64,000 bases of DNA, taken from Sphingomonas flavalba (GTDB lineage Bacteria > Pseudomonadota > Alphaproteobacteria > Sphingomonadales > Sphingomonadaceae). The stretch covers positions 62,001-126,000 of the forward strand of contig NZ_SPHY01000007.1 of NCBI RefSeq assembly GCF_004796535.1, written 5' to 3'. A program made the translations under genes and the position numbers. Under the pieces are notes generated by a model. The model searched no databases and had not been told where the DNA came from. It saw nothing but the letters and a program-made list of their open reading frames with translations. Position 1 is the stretch's first letter. Each line of letters opens with the position of its first letter. Below, one piece after another: positions 50,544 to 60,084 of the stretch.

Positions 50544-52433
50544 CTAACGTCCCTGCATCCCGGTGCAGACCGCCGCCATCGAGCGGGTGTAGTTGGCCTC
50601 CGGCCCCAGCGTCTCGCCCAGGATCCGCATTCCGGCCGCGCAGTCGGTGCGCGCCTCCGCATGGCGCCCGGCGCGATTAAGGATCGTCGCGCGGTTGACC
50701 AGCAGGTCGCCGTGGTTGGCGTGAAGCTTGCCGTAGCTGACGTCGTAATTGTGCCGGGCGTCGTCGAGGATGCGGAGCGCCTCTTCGGTGCGTCCGCGTT
50801 CGGATTCGACCAGCGCCAGATACACCTCGGCGATGCCGATCAGATAGTGCGGGCGGCCGAAGGCGCGGCGGTAGATCGCGATCGCCTGATCCAGCGACTG
50901 CCGCGCTTCGGCCAGCCGCTTCTGCCCGTGGAAGATCTGCCCCTGCATCGACAGCGCGTCGGCGATCGTCCGGTTGTCCGGATCGAGGACGGCGCGTTCT
51001 ATCGCGAGGGCGTTGGTGATGTAGCGGCCGGCGTCGTCCAGCTTGCCGGCCATGAACGCGTTCTGTGCCAGGGTGAACCAGCTTTGTCCGGTCGCCAGAT
51101 GGCGGGGGCCGAGCGCGCGCTGGTTGATCGCCAGCGCGGCGCGCAGCGAGCGTTCGGCGGCAGCGAACTGGCCGTCGTCGGAAAGCAGCAGCCCCCGGTT
51201 CTGCAAGGTCGTCGAGATCTTGGCCGGCGGCGTGTCCGGCGTGGCGCGGTAGAGGGCGAGCGCCTGGTCGAAGGCAGCGACGCCGCGCCGGGTGTCGCCG
51301 CCCGCGGTGTGGATCATTCCTTCGATCACCGCGGCACGGGCGGCCTGATCCGCATCGCGCGCCGGGGCGTGGGCCAGCGCGGCCTTCGCCGCCGCGACCG
51401 TCGCCAGCGCTGCGTCCAGCCGGCCGAGCTGGAGATAGGTGGTCGCCAGCGTCAGCCGTGCGCTGGCGCCGTCGGCGCCCGCCCGCTGGATCGCCGGCAT
51501 CGACCGCTGGATTGTTCCGCGCGCCTCGTCGAACAGGCCGAGATTGTTGTAGGCCTGCCCCAGCGTCGACACCAGCCGCGCCTGAACCACCGGCTGGCCG
51601 GCGAGTTCGCGCCGCGCCCGCGCCGCGCCGCGATCGAGGATGGTGAGGGCGGATATGGTGCGCGGGTTCTCGGTCGCCGGGTTCGACAGGGTGAAGGTAT
51701 CGATCAGATAGTCGGATGCGGCCCGGGCGGTCGCCGTCTCCCGTTCCGCCACCAGCCGCTGTTCGTTCGCTTCGATCCGGCGGTCGTTGGCATAGAGCGC
51801 AAGGGCGGATGTCAGCAGCATTCCAGTGCTGGCTGCGCCGACGGCGATCATCAGCCGCCGCATCCGCCGCTGGGTTTCGCGCTGGACAAGATCGTCGAGA
51901 GACAGGCCGGTCAGCCCGGCGACCAGCTTGAGCGCGGCCAGTCGCTTGCCGTCCGCCTCGGCGCGCAGGTCGGCGGCGATCGGCTCGGCCGGCTGATCGG
52001 ATACCGCGCCGTCGATGAGCTTGAAGCGCAGGGCCGGTGGAAAACATTCCTGCCCGGCGGTTTCCGGTGTGGCGGACGCATAGGGTTCGCCGCCGGTGAT
52101 CAGTGCCAGCACACGCTGCTCGCCATGCATGCGCTTGAAGGTCGCGATCTCCTCGTTGACCCACGGAGAGCGCGCCGAAGCCGGCGAGCAGACGACGATC
52201 AAAAACAGCGATTCGGCTAGCGCGGAAGTGATCGCTTCGCCCAGATCCGCCGCCGCCGACAATTCGTCGCGGTCACGGAAGATCGGCGTCAGCCGCGCCG
52301 GGACCGGGCCGAATGCCGTTGGCCGGCCGACCAGCTTTGATGGGACGCGATAGGTCTCAAGCGTGCGGTGAAGCCAGGCCGCAACGCGCTTGTCGCGATG
52401 GCTGTAGCTCAGGAACGCGCGGTAACGCGGCAC
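50544..52433 (-). CDS. TIR-domain membrane protein with TPR repeats
   Basis: This 629-residue protein has an N-terminal TIR domain at about residues 3-140 (FLSYSHRDKRVAAWL, IFRDRDELSAAADL). A WVNEE stretch at 91-95 corresponds to the WxxxE position of the catalytic glutamate in NAD-cleaving TIR proteins. A transmembrane helix follows at about 194-214 and then about 400 residues of TPR-like repeats (QAYNNLGLFDEARGTI, LLSDDGQFAAAERSL). The TIR part is thus cytosolic and the repeats periplasmic. It may be a stress or defence sensor, or an adaptor. It stands alone between a receptor and a PEP-CTERM gene, and no partner effector is adjacent. Confidence 0.8.
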   Translation of the reverse strand: MPRYRAFLSYSHRDKRVAAWLHRTLETYRVPSKLVGRPTAFGPVPARLTPIFRDRDELSAAADLGEAITSALAESLFLIVVCSPASARSPWVNEEIATFKRMHGEQRVLALITGGEPYASATPETAGQECFPPALRFKLIDGAVSDQPAEPIAADLRAEADGKRLAALKLVAGLTGLSLDDLVQRETQRRMRRLMIAVGAASTGMLLTSALALYANDRRIEANEQRLVAERETATARAASDYLIDTFTLSNPATENPRTISALTILDRGAARARRELAGQPVVQARLVSTLGQAYNNLGLFDEARGTIQRSMPAIQRAGADGASARLTLATTYLQLGRLDAALATVAAAKAALAHAPARDADQAARAAVIEGMIHTAGGDTRRGVAAFDQALALYRATPDTPPAKISTTLQNRGLLLSDDGQFAAAERSLRAALAINQRALGPRHLATGQSWFTLAQNAFMAGKLDDAGRYITNALAIERAVLDPDNRTIADALSMQGQIFHGQKRLAEARQSLDQAIAIYRRAFGRPHYLIGIAEVYLALVESERGRTEEALRILDDARHNYDVSYGKLHANHGDLLVNRATILNRAGRHAEARTDCAAGMRILGETLGPEANYTRSMAAVCTGMQGR

Positions 52434-52442
52434 CGCGGGCGA

Positions 52443-53561
52443 TCAGGTGGCGAGGGCCGCGCGCCGTCTACGCATGGCGCCGACCAGGCCGAAGCCGGCG
52501 ATCAGCATCGCCCAGGTGGCCGGCTCCGGCACGCCGGTTGCCAGTTGATAGGACAGCACACCGTTCTTGAAGCTGGGTAGCTGGAAGGTGAAGCTGTCGA
52601 AGGCGAGCGAGCCGTCGGTGGCGGCGTCGAGCGTACCGAAACCGCGCAGCAGCGCCGGATTGGTGCCGCCGCCCCGGCCGATCGGGTCGCCGAACGAGCT
52701 GTAGGCGATGATGCAAGCGGCGGTCAGTTGCTCGTAGCATTGCGAGCGGGAGAAGCTGGCCACTTCTGTCTCGTAGGTGAAAGTGGAGGACTGGCCGGGC
52801 TGGAGCAGCACGCTGTCGGGGAAAGCGACGAGAATGTCCGTCGTGTCCCAGGCGAAGCCGAAGCTGTTGTCGCTGCCCGGCGTCGAGGTCATCTGAAAGC
52901 CGCTCAACGCCAGCGCGGCAGCATCGAGGTCGCTGACCAGGATATTGGTGCCGGAGGCGGCATCGTGGACGAGCGCGACGCTGCCGGTCAGTTTGTAAAT
53001 GGTGCTGCCGCCGCCGGTGATCCGGAAGGAGAAGGACGCGCCGGCCAGCACGTCGCCGACCGGGTCGCGCCCGTCGACGCTGAAGTCCTGAAACATGCGG
53101 AAATCGCCGGGGAAGCTAAATCCCGGGCCGCAGCTGTTCAGGTCCTGCAGGCAGCCGGCGCCGACGTACAGACCCAGCCCGGCCGGCGTGATCGTCGAGT
53201 GCAACTCCGGCCGCACGGCGATGCTGCCGTCGTTGGTGAAGCTGACGTCGATGACGGTGCGCGACGTTGCGTAAGTATAGGCCCCGCCCGCCGCGTTGCC
53301 ATTCTGGAACTCGACGACGCCGACGCCGACATTGGCGGTCGAGGCGAAGCTGGCGCCGGACCCGAAGCCGAGATCGCCGCTCTGCTCGCCGATCTTGTGG
53401 CCGGTATATTGGCGAATGTCCGGATCGCCGTTGACATTCGGGCGGAATTGCAAGGTTGCGCTGGCTTCGGTGACCACGCCGGTGACTTGTGCGGACAGTG
53501 GCGCCGGCACGGCGATTCCGCCGAACAGACAAGACGCAACGATAACCGTCGACGCGCGCAT
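52443..53561 (-). CDS. PEP-CTERM sorting-domain protein
   Basis: This 372-residue exported protein has an N-terminal signal (STVIVASCLFGGIAVPAPLSA) and a C-terminal PEP-CTERM tag: VPEPATW, a hydrophobic helix MLIAGFGLVGAM and a basic RRRR tail. The tag marks it for exosortase-type processing and surface or matrix delivery. The middle is beta-rich, Gly/Ser/Thr-rich and without known catalytic motifs. ATG 53561 follows AGGGGGACATCGTT; the open frame continues upstream without a start signal. No exosortase gene is in the window. Confidence 0.85.
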   Translation of the reverse strand: MRASTVIVASCLFGGIAVPAPLSAQVTGVVTEASATLQFRPNVNGDPDIRQYTGHKIGEQSGDLGFGSGASFASTANVGVGVVEFQNGNAAGGAYTYATSRTVIDVSFTNDGSIAVRPELHSTITPAGLGLYVGAGCLQDLNSCGPGFSFPGDFRMFQDFSVDGRDPVGDVLAGASFSFRITGGGSTIYKLTGSVALVHDAASGTNILVSDLDAAALALSGFQMTSTPGSDNSFGFAWDTTDILVAFPDSVLLQPGQSSTFTYETEVASFSRSQCYEQLTAACIIAYSSFGDPIGRGGGTNPALLRGFGTLDAATDGSLAFDSFTFQLPSFKNGVLSYQLATGVPEPATWAMLIAGFGLVGAMRRRRAALAT

Positions 53562-53686
53562 AACGATGTCCCCCTGAGCGGGGAAGAGTATAGGAAACGG
53601 CTTGTTAATCAAGGTACGAATGCCGGTCGCCAACAGGCCGTTTTCCCGCTGGGGGACAGATCGCCCCGCGCGCCGGTCGCGACGGA

Positions 53687-54061
53687 TCAGGCCGGCAAGT
53701 CCGCGTCGCCTTCTTTGCGGGTGCCGGCGGCTTCCGCCGCGGCCTGTTCCTCCCGGTCGCGGTAGAGGGCGGCGCGGGCGAGCAGCATCAGCGTGACCGG
53801 CGTCGTCGCGGTGACGAACAGCGCGATCAGTATCTCGTGCAGCACCGGGCGCGCCTGGAGCACCGAGAAGCACAGGGCGGAGGCGACAAGGATGCAGGCG
53901 ACGCCGGCGGTGGTGCCCAGGGTGGGCGCATGGGCGCGCTGGTAGAAGGAGCCCAGGCGCAGCAGGCCGACCGAGCCGATCAGCGTGACCGCGGCGCCGA
54001 GAAGGACGAGGAAGGCGACGATGATCGCCGCCCAGGCGGGCAGATCCGGTGCCTGGATCAT
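53687..54061 (-). CDS. mnhG: Mrp Na+/H+ antiporter subunit G
   Basis: This 124-residue protein has three transmembrane helices and the MnhG/PhaG layout ([34 protein letters not shown]). It carries a charged C-terminal tail of about 25 residues. It is the last gene of the operon and its start overlaps the subunit F stop by 4 bases. It is needed for assembly of the multi-subunit antiporter that expels Na+ (or K+) in exchange for protons at the inner membrane. Confidence 0.88.
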   Translation of the reverse strand: MIQAPDLPAWAAIIVAFLVLLGAAVTLIGSVGLLRLGSFYQRAHAPTLGTTAGVACILVASALCFSVLQARPVLHEILIALFVTATTPVTLMLLARAALYRDREEQAAAEAAGTRKEGDADLPA

Positions 54062-54339
54062 TCGATAACCTCCCCGCGCATCAGGAATTTCGCCAGCGCC
54101 ACCGTGCTGGCGAAGCCGAGCAGCGCGATCACCAGCGCCGCTTCGAAATAGAGGGTGCGGCCGGTCTGGATGCCGAAGGACAGCAGCAGCAGCATCGCGT
54201 TGACGTAGAGCGCGTCCAGCCCGAGCACCCGGTCCTGCGCGCGCGGCCCCCGCGCCAGCCGCCAAGCGGCGCAGGCCATGGCCAGGCCGAGCAGCACCTG
54301 CGCGGTGGTGATGGCAAGGGCGAGGAGCAGGGTGGTCAT
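54058..54339 (-). CDS. mnhF: Mrp Na+/H+ antiporter subunit F
   Basis: This 93-residue protein has three transmembrane helices and matches MnhF/PhaF, with [23 protein letters not shown] in the first cytoplasmic loop. It overlaps both neighbours by 4 bases (E upstream, G downstream), so translation is coupled. Confidence 0.88.
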   Translation of the reverse strand: MTTLLLALAITTAQVLLGLAMACAAWRLARGPRAQDRVLGLDALYVNAMLLLLSFGIQTGRTLYFEAALVIALLGFASTVALAKFLMRGEVIE

Positions 54340-54824
54340 TCGAAAATGTCCATCAGCAGGCGTTCGTAACGGGTCTTGATCAACGCGATCAGCGCCTCTT
54401 CGTCGATCAGGTCCAGGACATGGATCAGCACCGTGCGCCGGGCCGGATCATGGCGCATCCACAGCGTGCCGGGCGTCGCGGTGATGATGATCGCCAGCAT
54501 CGCCAGCCCGTAGCGGCTGCGCATGTCGATCGGCAGATTGACGAAGCCCGATGCGCGCGGCCGGGTGGCCGGGAACAGGATGATCCGCGCGACGGCGAGG
54601 TTGGAGCGGACGATATCGGCGAACACGGCGATCGCCAGGCGCGGGATGGCGCGGGACAGCCTGATCCGCAGCGGCAGCGGGCGCAGCGCCGCCAGCCCCT
54701 TGGCGGCGATCAGCGCGACCAGCGTGCCGAGCAGAAGATGGCCGGGCGACAGCGACTCGTTGAGCAGCAGCCACAGCAGAACGAGGGCGGCGATCAGCCA
54801 GGGATTGGGCAGCCGGCGGCTCAT
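54336..54824 (-). CDS. mnhE: Mrp Na+/H+ antiporter subunit E
   Basis: This 162-residue protein of the MnhE/PhaE family has N-terminal membrane helices ([25 protein letters not shown]), then a soluble region with [16 protein letters not shown] and ITATPGTLW, and ends with a cytosolic tail ([20 protein letters not shown]). It overlaps D upstream and F downstream by 4 bases. Confidence 0.88.
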   Translation of the reverse strand: MSRRLPNPWLIAALVLLWLLLNESLSPGHLLLGTLVALIAAKGLAALRPLPLRIRLSRAIPRLAIAVFADIVRSNLAVARIILFPATRPRASGFVNLPIDMRSRYGLAMLAIIITATPGTLWMRHDPARRTVLIHVLDLIDEEALIALIKTRYERLLMDIFE

Positions 54825-56440
54825 GGCAGAACCGCCCCGCCGTTCGCGCCCGGGGCATCCAGCACCGCGCTGGTGTAGAGCGCCGCGTCGCCCAGCGTGC
54901 GGGCGGCGCGTTCGATATACTCCATCACCGCGCCGGCCTGGACCATCAGCGCCAGGCAGAGGGCGAGCAGGATACCGATCGGGATCGCCTCGACGATGCT
55001 GAGCTGCAGCTGCGGCCGCTCCGTCGGGGTCCATATCAGGTCGATACCGGCACGGGTCATCGCCACCACCGTCGCCAGCCCGGACAGGATGATCAGCGTG
55101 ATCAGCGCCCAGACCGCCGCCGGCACGCTGCCGTCGCCCTTGAGCAGGCCGTCGATGATCGTGAATTTGGCGATGAAGCCGGACAGAGGCGGCAGGCCCG
55201 ACAGCAGCAGGGCGCAGAAGATGAAGCCGCCGCCGAGCACCGCGATCGTCGCGGGAATGGCGATGCCGATCTCGTCCTCTTCCTCCTCCAGCGCGCCGAT
55301 ATATTCGTCCTCGAAAACCGGCTCGGCGATGGCCTGGACGGCTTCGTCCTCGCCGCCGCGCCCGATCGGCTCGATGATCAGGTAGAAGGCGCTGACCGCA
55401 AGCGTCGAACTGACGAGGTAGAACAGCGCCGCCGCTACCACCGTCGGCCGCCCCGTGCCGAGCGCGGCGAGCAGGATGCCGGTCGAGATCAGCACGTAAT
55501 GGCCGGCCAGCCGGACCAGCGTCTGTGACGACAGCACGCCGAGCGTGCCGTAGAGGATCGTCGCCAGCCCGCCGAACAGCATCCACTCGTCGGCGAAATC
55601 CGCCGCCCGCCCGGCGCCGTCGCCGAACAGCAGCGTCGTCAGCCGCAGGATCACGTAGATGCCGACCTTGCTCAGGATGGAGAACATCGCCGCGACCGGC
55701 GGCGCGGCGGCGGCGTAGGTGCTGGGCAGCCAGAAGCACAGCGGCCACATCCCCGCCTTGACCAGGAAGGCGGTCCCGAGGATGGCGGCGCCGCCTTCGA
55801 GCAGCATCAGATCCTCTCGCGGCACCAGCGGGACACGGGCGGCGAGATCGGCCATGTTGAGCGTGCCGGTGACGCTGTAGATCAGGCTGACGCCGATCAG
55901 GAACAGCAGCGAGGTGGCGACGTTGATCGCCACATAGTGCAGCCCGGCCTTGGCGCGGGTGGTGCCGGACCCATGCAGGACAAGGCCGTAGGACGCGGCC
56001 AGCAGCACTTCGAAGAACACGAACAGGTTGAAGATGTCGCCGGTCAGGAACGCGCCGTTGACCCCCATCAGCAGCAGCAGGAACAGCGCATGGAAGCGCG
56101 GGCCGGCGCGGTCCCAGCGGGCCAGCGCATAGAAGAGCGAGGTGAAGCCCAATATGCTGGTCAGCAGCAGCATCAGCGCCGACAGCCGGTCGACGACGAG
56201 CACGATGCCGAACGGGGCGGCCCAGTCGCCGAGCCGGTAGACCAGCGGCGCCGCCGCGACGCCATAGGGATCCGTGGCGCGCAGCAGCGCGATCGCGATG
56301 GCGAGCAGCGCGCCGGTCGTCGCGAAGCTCATCCAGCGTTTCAGCTTGCGGCGGCGCTCGTCGAACAGCAGCGTCGCCGCGCTGACCACCAGCGGCAGCA
56401 GGATCGGCGCGATCGCCAGATGGGCGGCCCAGCCGCTCAC
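54821..56440 (-). CDS. mnhD: Mrp Na+/H+ antiporter subunit D
   Basis: This 539-residue polytopic protein is homologous to complex I proton-pumping subunits (NuoM/N). It has about 14 helices, YVAINVATSLLFLIGVSLIY and the conserved Lys-bearing segment TAFLVKAGMWPLCFWLPSTYAAA. An acidic insert (FEDEYIGALEEEEDE) near residue 380 is unusual but lies in a loop. It overlaps C upstream and E downstream by 4 bases. Confidence 0.92.
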   Translation of the reverse strand: MSGWAAHLAIAPILLPLVVSAATLLFDERRRKLKRWMSFATTGALLAIAIALLRATDPYGVAAAPLVYRLGDWAAPFGIVLVVDRLSALMLLLTSILGFTSLFYALARWDRAGPRFHALFLLLLMGVNGAFLTGDIFNLFVFFEVLLAASYGLVLHGSGTTRAKAGLHYVAINVATSLLFLIGVSLIYSVTGTLNMADLAARVPLVPREDLMLLEGGAAILGTAFLVKAGMWPLCFWLPSTYAAAAPPVAAMFSILSKVGIYVILRLTTLLFGDGAGRAADFADEWMLFGGLATILYGTLGVLSSQTLVRLAGHYVLISTGILLAALGTGRPTVVAAALFYLVSSTLAVSAFYLIIEPIGRGGEDEAVQAIAEPVFEDEYIGALEEEEDEIGIAIPATIAVLGGGFIFCALLLSGLPPLSGFIAKFTIIDGLLKGDGSVPAAVWALITLIILSGLATVVAMTRAGIDLIWTPTERPQLQLSIVEAIPIGILLALCLALMVQAGAVMEYIERAARTLGDAALYTSAVLDAPGANGGAVLP

Positions 56441-56781
56441 TGATCCCGATCCTCGCCGTCGACATGGTCGGTGCCGGTCAGCCCGCGCGAGATCAGCAGC
56501 ATGACCAGCAGCAGCGCGGTCGTCGCGAAGGCGATGACGATCGCGGTCAGGACCAGCGCCTGTGGCAGCGGATCGGCGTAGAGGCTGGCGTCGACGGTGT
56601 CGCCGCGCGCGATGATCGGCGGCGCGTCGGTGCGCAGGCGGCCGGAGATGAGGATGAACAGATTAACCGCATAGGATAGGAATGATAGGCCAAGAATGAC
56701 CTGAAACGTCCTCGGCCGCAGCAGCAGCCATACCCCGGACGCAGTCAGTATGCCGATGGCAAGGGCGAGGACGACCTCCAT
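56437..56781 (-). CDS. mnhC: Mrp Na+/H+ antiporter subunit C
   Basis: This 114-residue NuoK-like protein has three helices: VVLALAIGILTASGVWLLL, VILGLSFLSYAVNLFILISG and QALVLTAIVIAFATTALLLVM, with the conserved acidic/His pattern partly replaced as in other Mrp C subunits. Its start shares one base with the stop of the fused A subunit and its stop overlaps D by 4 bases. Confidence 0.9.
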   Translation of the reverse strand: MEVVLALAIGILTASGVWLLLRPRTFQVILGLSFLSYAVNLFILISGRLRTDAPPIIARGDTVDASLYADPLPQALVLTAIVIAFATTALLLVMLLISRGLTGTDHVDGEDRDQ

Positions 56782-59693
56782 CAGGCGTCATCCTCCGTTT
56801 CCGCCGCCGGGTGGGCGGGGCGGGGGACGCGGATCGACTGGTGGGCGAGTGCGATCAGCACCACCACGGTTGCGCCGACGACCAGCGCGAACACGCCGAT
56901 GTCGAACAGCAGCGCGCTGGCGACCGGGACGGTGCCGAACAGCGGCAAGTCGACATAGCGGAAATAGGAGGAGAGGAACGGGTGGCCGAACAGCCATGCG
57001 CCGGCGCCGGTCAGCGTCGCCAGCAGCAGACCGATGCCGATCCAGCGCAGTGGACGGATGATCAGTTGCGATTCCACCTGACGGGTGCCCTTCGCCATGT
57101 ACTGGATCAGGATCGCGATCGACATCGCGATGCCGGCGGCGAAGCCGCCGCCCGGGGCGTCATGGCCGCGCAGCAGGATGTAGATGGCGAAGACGATGAT
57201 GATGGGGAAGGAAATCTCCATCATGATGCGCGGGATCGCCAGATAGTCCGCCACCGTGTCGCCGATCTTGCGGTCGGCGTGGGCGTCGTCAAAGGCGTTC
57301 TGCACCCGTTGCTGGACCGGCGCCTTGACGCTTTCCGGCGCCGGACGGAAGCGGCGCAGCAATGAGAAGACGGTCAGCGCGACGATGCAAAGAACGGTGA
57401 TCTCGCCCAGCGTGTCGAAGCCGCGGAAATCGACGAGGATAACGTTGACGACATTGGTGCCGCCGCCTTCGACATAGGCGCGTTCGAGGAAATAGCGGGC
57501 GATGCTGTCGGGCGCCGGCCGCGTCATGATCGCGTAGGCGACAGCCGCCATGCTGAGGCCAGCGGCGATCGCGATCGCCAGGTCGGTGGACCGGCGCAGC
57601 AGCACGCTTGGCGGCCAGCGGTTGCCGGACCACATTTCCGGTAGCCGCTTCGGCAGCCAGCGCAGGCCGAGCAGCAGCAGCACGGTGGTGACGATCTCGA
57701 CCAGCAACTGGGTGATGCCGAGGTCGGGCGCCGACAGCCAGAAGAAGCTGATGCAGGTTGCGAGGCCGGCGCCGCCCATCAGGATCAGCGCGGCCAGCCG
57801 GTGGTATTTCGCCTGCCACGCCGCGCCGATCGCGCAGGCGCCGCCGATCAGCCAGATCAGCGCGAAGGCTGGGTCGATCAGTGTTCCCGGCGCCTCCCCC
57901 AGGCTGTAGCCGAAATGGACGAAAGGCAGGCCGCCGGCGACCAGCGCGATGCACAGCAGCAGGCGCAGTTGCGGCTGCAGGCGCACCGTGCCGACGACCG
58001 CCTCGCAGGCCCGCGCGCCGGCGACGATCGCGCTCATCACCGCTTCGAACGTCTTGCGGCCCTTCAGCCGGCCGACGACCGGCGAGGATTTGGCCTCGTT
58101 CAGCGGCGTGCGGTAGATCAGATAGAGGACGGTGCCGCCGATCAGCGCGACGAGGCTCATCATCAGCGGCTGGCTGAAGCCGTGCCAGATCGCCAGGCTG
58201 TAGGCCGGGGTCTGCTCGCCGAGGATCGAGCGGACCGCGGTGGCGAGGTACGGGCCGATGGTCAGCGCAGGCAGCACGCCGACGACGAGGCAGGCGAGGA
58301 CCAGGATCTCGACCGGCAGCCGCATCCACGGCGGCGCTTCGCCCGGCACGCGCGGCAGATCGGTCGGCGGCGGGCCGAAAAAGGTCTGGTGGATGAAGCG
58401 CAGCGAGTAGAGAACCGCGAAGGCGCTTGCCACCGTCGCCAGATAGGGCAGCGCCTCGTCGATATAGGTGCCGCTGTGTTCGGCCAGCGCCTCTGCCAGG
58501 AACATCTCCTTCGACAGGAAGCCGTTCAGCAGCGGCACCCCGGCCATCGCCGCCGCCGCGACCATCGCCAGCGTCGCGGTGATCGGCATCGCGCGGTAGA
58601 GGCCGCTCAGCCGGCGCAGGTCGCGGGTGCCGGTTTCGTGATCGATGATTCCGGCCGCCATGAACAGCGACGCCTTGAACGTCGCGTGGTTGACGGTGTG
58701 GAAGATCGCGGCGACCAGCGCGAGCGGACTGCCCAAACCTAGCAGCAAGGTTATCAGGCCAAGATGACTGATCGTCGAATAGGCGAGCAGCCCTTTCAGG
58801 TCCTGTTGGAAAATCGCCGACCAGGCGCCGAGCAGCAGCGTGGCGAGGCCGGTGGTGGTGACGAACAGATACCATTCGTCGGTGCCGGACAGCACCGGCC
58901 ACAGCCGCATCAGCACGAAGACGCCGGCTTTCACCATCGTCGCGGAATGGAGGTAGGCGGATACCGGCGTCGGCGCCGCCATTGCGTGCGGCAGCCAGAA
59001 ATGGAACGGCACCTGCGCGCTCTTGGTGAAGGCGCCGATCAGGATCAGGATCAGCGCCGGCGTGTAGAGGCCGCTGGCTCGAACCCGGTCGCCCGACGCG
59101 AGGATCGTGTCGAGGTCGTAACTGCCGACGATCCGCCCGAGCAGCAGCGCGCCGACCAACAGGCAGACGCCGCCGGCGGCGGTGACGACGAGGGCGATGC
59201 GGGCGCCGTCGCGCGCGCTCTGGTTATGGTGCCAATAGCCGATCAGCAGGAAGGAGAAGAGGCTGGTCAGTTCCCAGAAGAAGATCAGCTGGATGATGTT
59301 GCCCGACAGGACGACGCCGAGCATCGACCCCATGAAGGCGAGCAGGAAGGAAAAGAAGCGCGGCACCGGGTCCGCCGACGACATGTAGTAGCGGGCGTAG
59401 AGGACGACGAGCGCGCCGATGCCGAGGACGAGGAAGGCGAAAAGCCAGGCCAGCCCGTCCAGCCGGATCTGCAGGTTCAGCCCCAGCGACGGCAGCCACT
59501 GGATCTGTTCGTGCACCACGCCGTTGCCGGACAGCGATGGGTAGAGCGCTATCAGGATCACCAGGCCGACCAGCGCGATCGTCCCCGCCAGCGCCGCCGC
59601 GGCGTTGCGGGCCCAGGTCGGCAGGAAGGCAGCGGCCAGACTGCCCAGAAACGGTAGAACGAACAGGATGAAGAGCGGCCATTCTTCGAGCAT
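56781..59693 (-). CDS. mnhA: Mrp Na+/H+ antiporter fused subunits A and B
   Basis: This 970-residue protein is the first gene of the operon. The N-terminal two thirds are NuoL-like, with about 20 helices, the quinone-antiporter signature GAFTKSAQVPFHFWLPHAMAAPTPVSAYLHSATMVKAG and MAAGIIDHETGTRDLRRL. The C-terminal third (from about residue 800) is the MnhB domain, with RGHDAPGGGFAAGI. Fusion of A and B is the group-2 (Pha-type) arrangement usual in alphaproteobacteria. The complex maintains Na+ and pH balance and alkali tolerance. All six polypeptides needed are present in the order AB-C-D-E-F-G. Confidence 0.93.
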   Translation of the reverse strand: MLEEWPLFILFVLPFLGSLAAAFLPTWARNAAAALAGTIALVGLVILIALYPSLSGNGVVHEQIQWLPSLGLNLQIRLDGLAWLFAFLVLGIGALVVLYARYYMSSADPVPRFFSFLLAFMGSMLGVVLSGNIIQLIFFWELTSLFSFLLIGYWHHNQSARDGARIALVVTAAGGVCLLVGALLLGRIVGSYDLDTILASGDRVRASGLYTPALILILIGAFTKSAQVPFHFWLPHAMAAPTPVSAYLHSATMVKAGVFVLMRLWPVLSGTDEWYLFVTTTGLATLLLGAWSAIFQQDLKGLLAYSTISHLGLITLLLGLGSPLALVAAIFHTVNHATFKASLFMAAGIIDHETGTRDLRRLSGLYRAMPITATLAMVAAAAMAGVPLLNGFLSKEMFLAEALAEHSGTYIDEALPYLATVASAFAVLYSLRFIHQTFFGPPPTDLPRVPGEAPPWMRLPVEILVLACLVVGVLPALTIGPYLATAVRSILGEQTPAYSLAIWHGFSQPLMMSLVALIGGTVLYLIYRTPLNEAKSSPVVGRLKGRKTFEAVMSAIVAGARACEAVVGTVRLQPQLRLLLCIALVAGGLPFVHFGYSLGEAPGTLIDPAFALIWLIGGACAIGAAWQAKYHRLAALILMGGAGLATCISFFWLSAPDLGITQLLVEIVTTVLLLLGLRWLPKRLPEMWSGNRWPPSVLLRRSTDLAIAIAAGLSMAAVAYAIMTRPAPDSIARYFLERAYVEGGGTNVVNVILVDFRGFDTLGEITVLCIVALTVFSLLRRFRPAPESVKAPVQQRVQNAFDDAHADRKIGDTVADYLAIPRIMMEISFPIIIVFAIYILLRGHDAPGGGFAAGIAMSIAILIQYMAKGTRQVESQLIIRPLRWIGIGLLLATLTGAGAWLFGHPFLSSYFRYVDLPLFGTVPVASALLFDIGVFALVVGATVVVLIALAHQSIRVPRPAHPAAETEDDA

Positions 59694-59729
59694 GGGCTAT
59701 GGCTGCGCTTCGAGGTGCATCGTCGACCT

Positions 59730-59757
59730 TTGACTCTTGCTGGATTCCGGCCATTAT
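59730..59757 (+). promoter_or_regulatory. Candidate promoter of the small HTH gene
   Basis: TTGACT (59730-59735) and CATTAT (59752-59757) are spaced by 16 bases in the divergent region between the antiporter operon and the HTH gene. Confidence 0.4.
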
Positions 59758-59792
59758 GGTTGACTTTGCTGTCCCGAGGCAAGAGGCCAATC

Positions 59793-60062
59793 ATGATATT
59801 GTTGCCTGAGCAATGTCGCGCCGCGCGCGGGTTGCTCAACTGGACGCAAGCGGAGCTGGCCTGTTCGGCCGGCATTTCCCGCAGCACGGTACGCGATTTC
59901 GAAGGCGAGCGGCACGAACTCCACCGTGCGACCGAGGACCGGCTGATCCGCGCGCTGGAGGCGGCGGGCGTCGCGCTGTTGCCGCCGGGGTTCGAGGGGC
60001 CGGGTGTGCGGCTGCGCTGTGGCGGCGCCGCGCCGGCGGCGCCGCAGCGGCTGCACGGCTGA
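59793..60062 (+). CDS. Small XRE-type helix-turn-helix protein
   Basis: This 89-residue protein is little more than a lambda-repressor-like HTH (QCRAARGLLNWTQAELACSAGISRSTVRDFE), followed by a short tail ending in a Gly/Ala-rich segment. ATG 59793 follows AAGAGGCC; the frame is open upstream but without a ribosome site. It is divergent from the antiporter operon and could regulate it or itself. No toxin partner is adjacent. Confidence 0.78.
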   Translation: MILLPEQCRAARGLLNWTQAELACSAGISRSTVRDFEGERHELHRATEDRLIRALEAAGVALLPPGFEGPGVRLRCGGAAPAAPQRLHG

Positions 60063-60084
60063 GCCGTCGCGCCGGCCGGCCGGC

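Noticed and set aside
59793-60062. Toxin-antitoxin pair at the small XRE gene
   Set aside because: No toxin-sized gene lies next to it. The neighbours are the antiporter operon and the kinase, and both are on the other strand.
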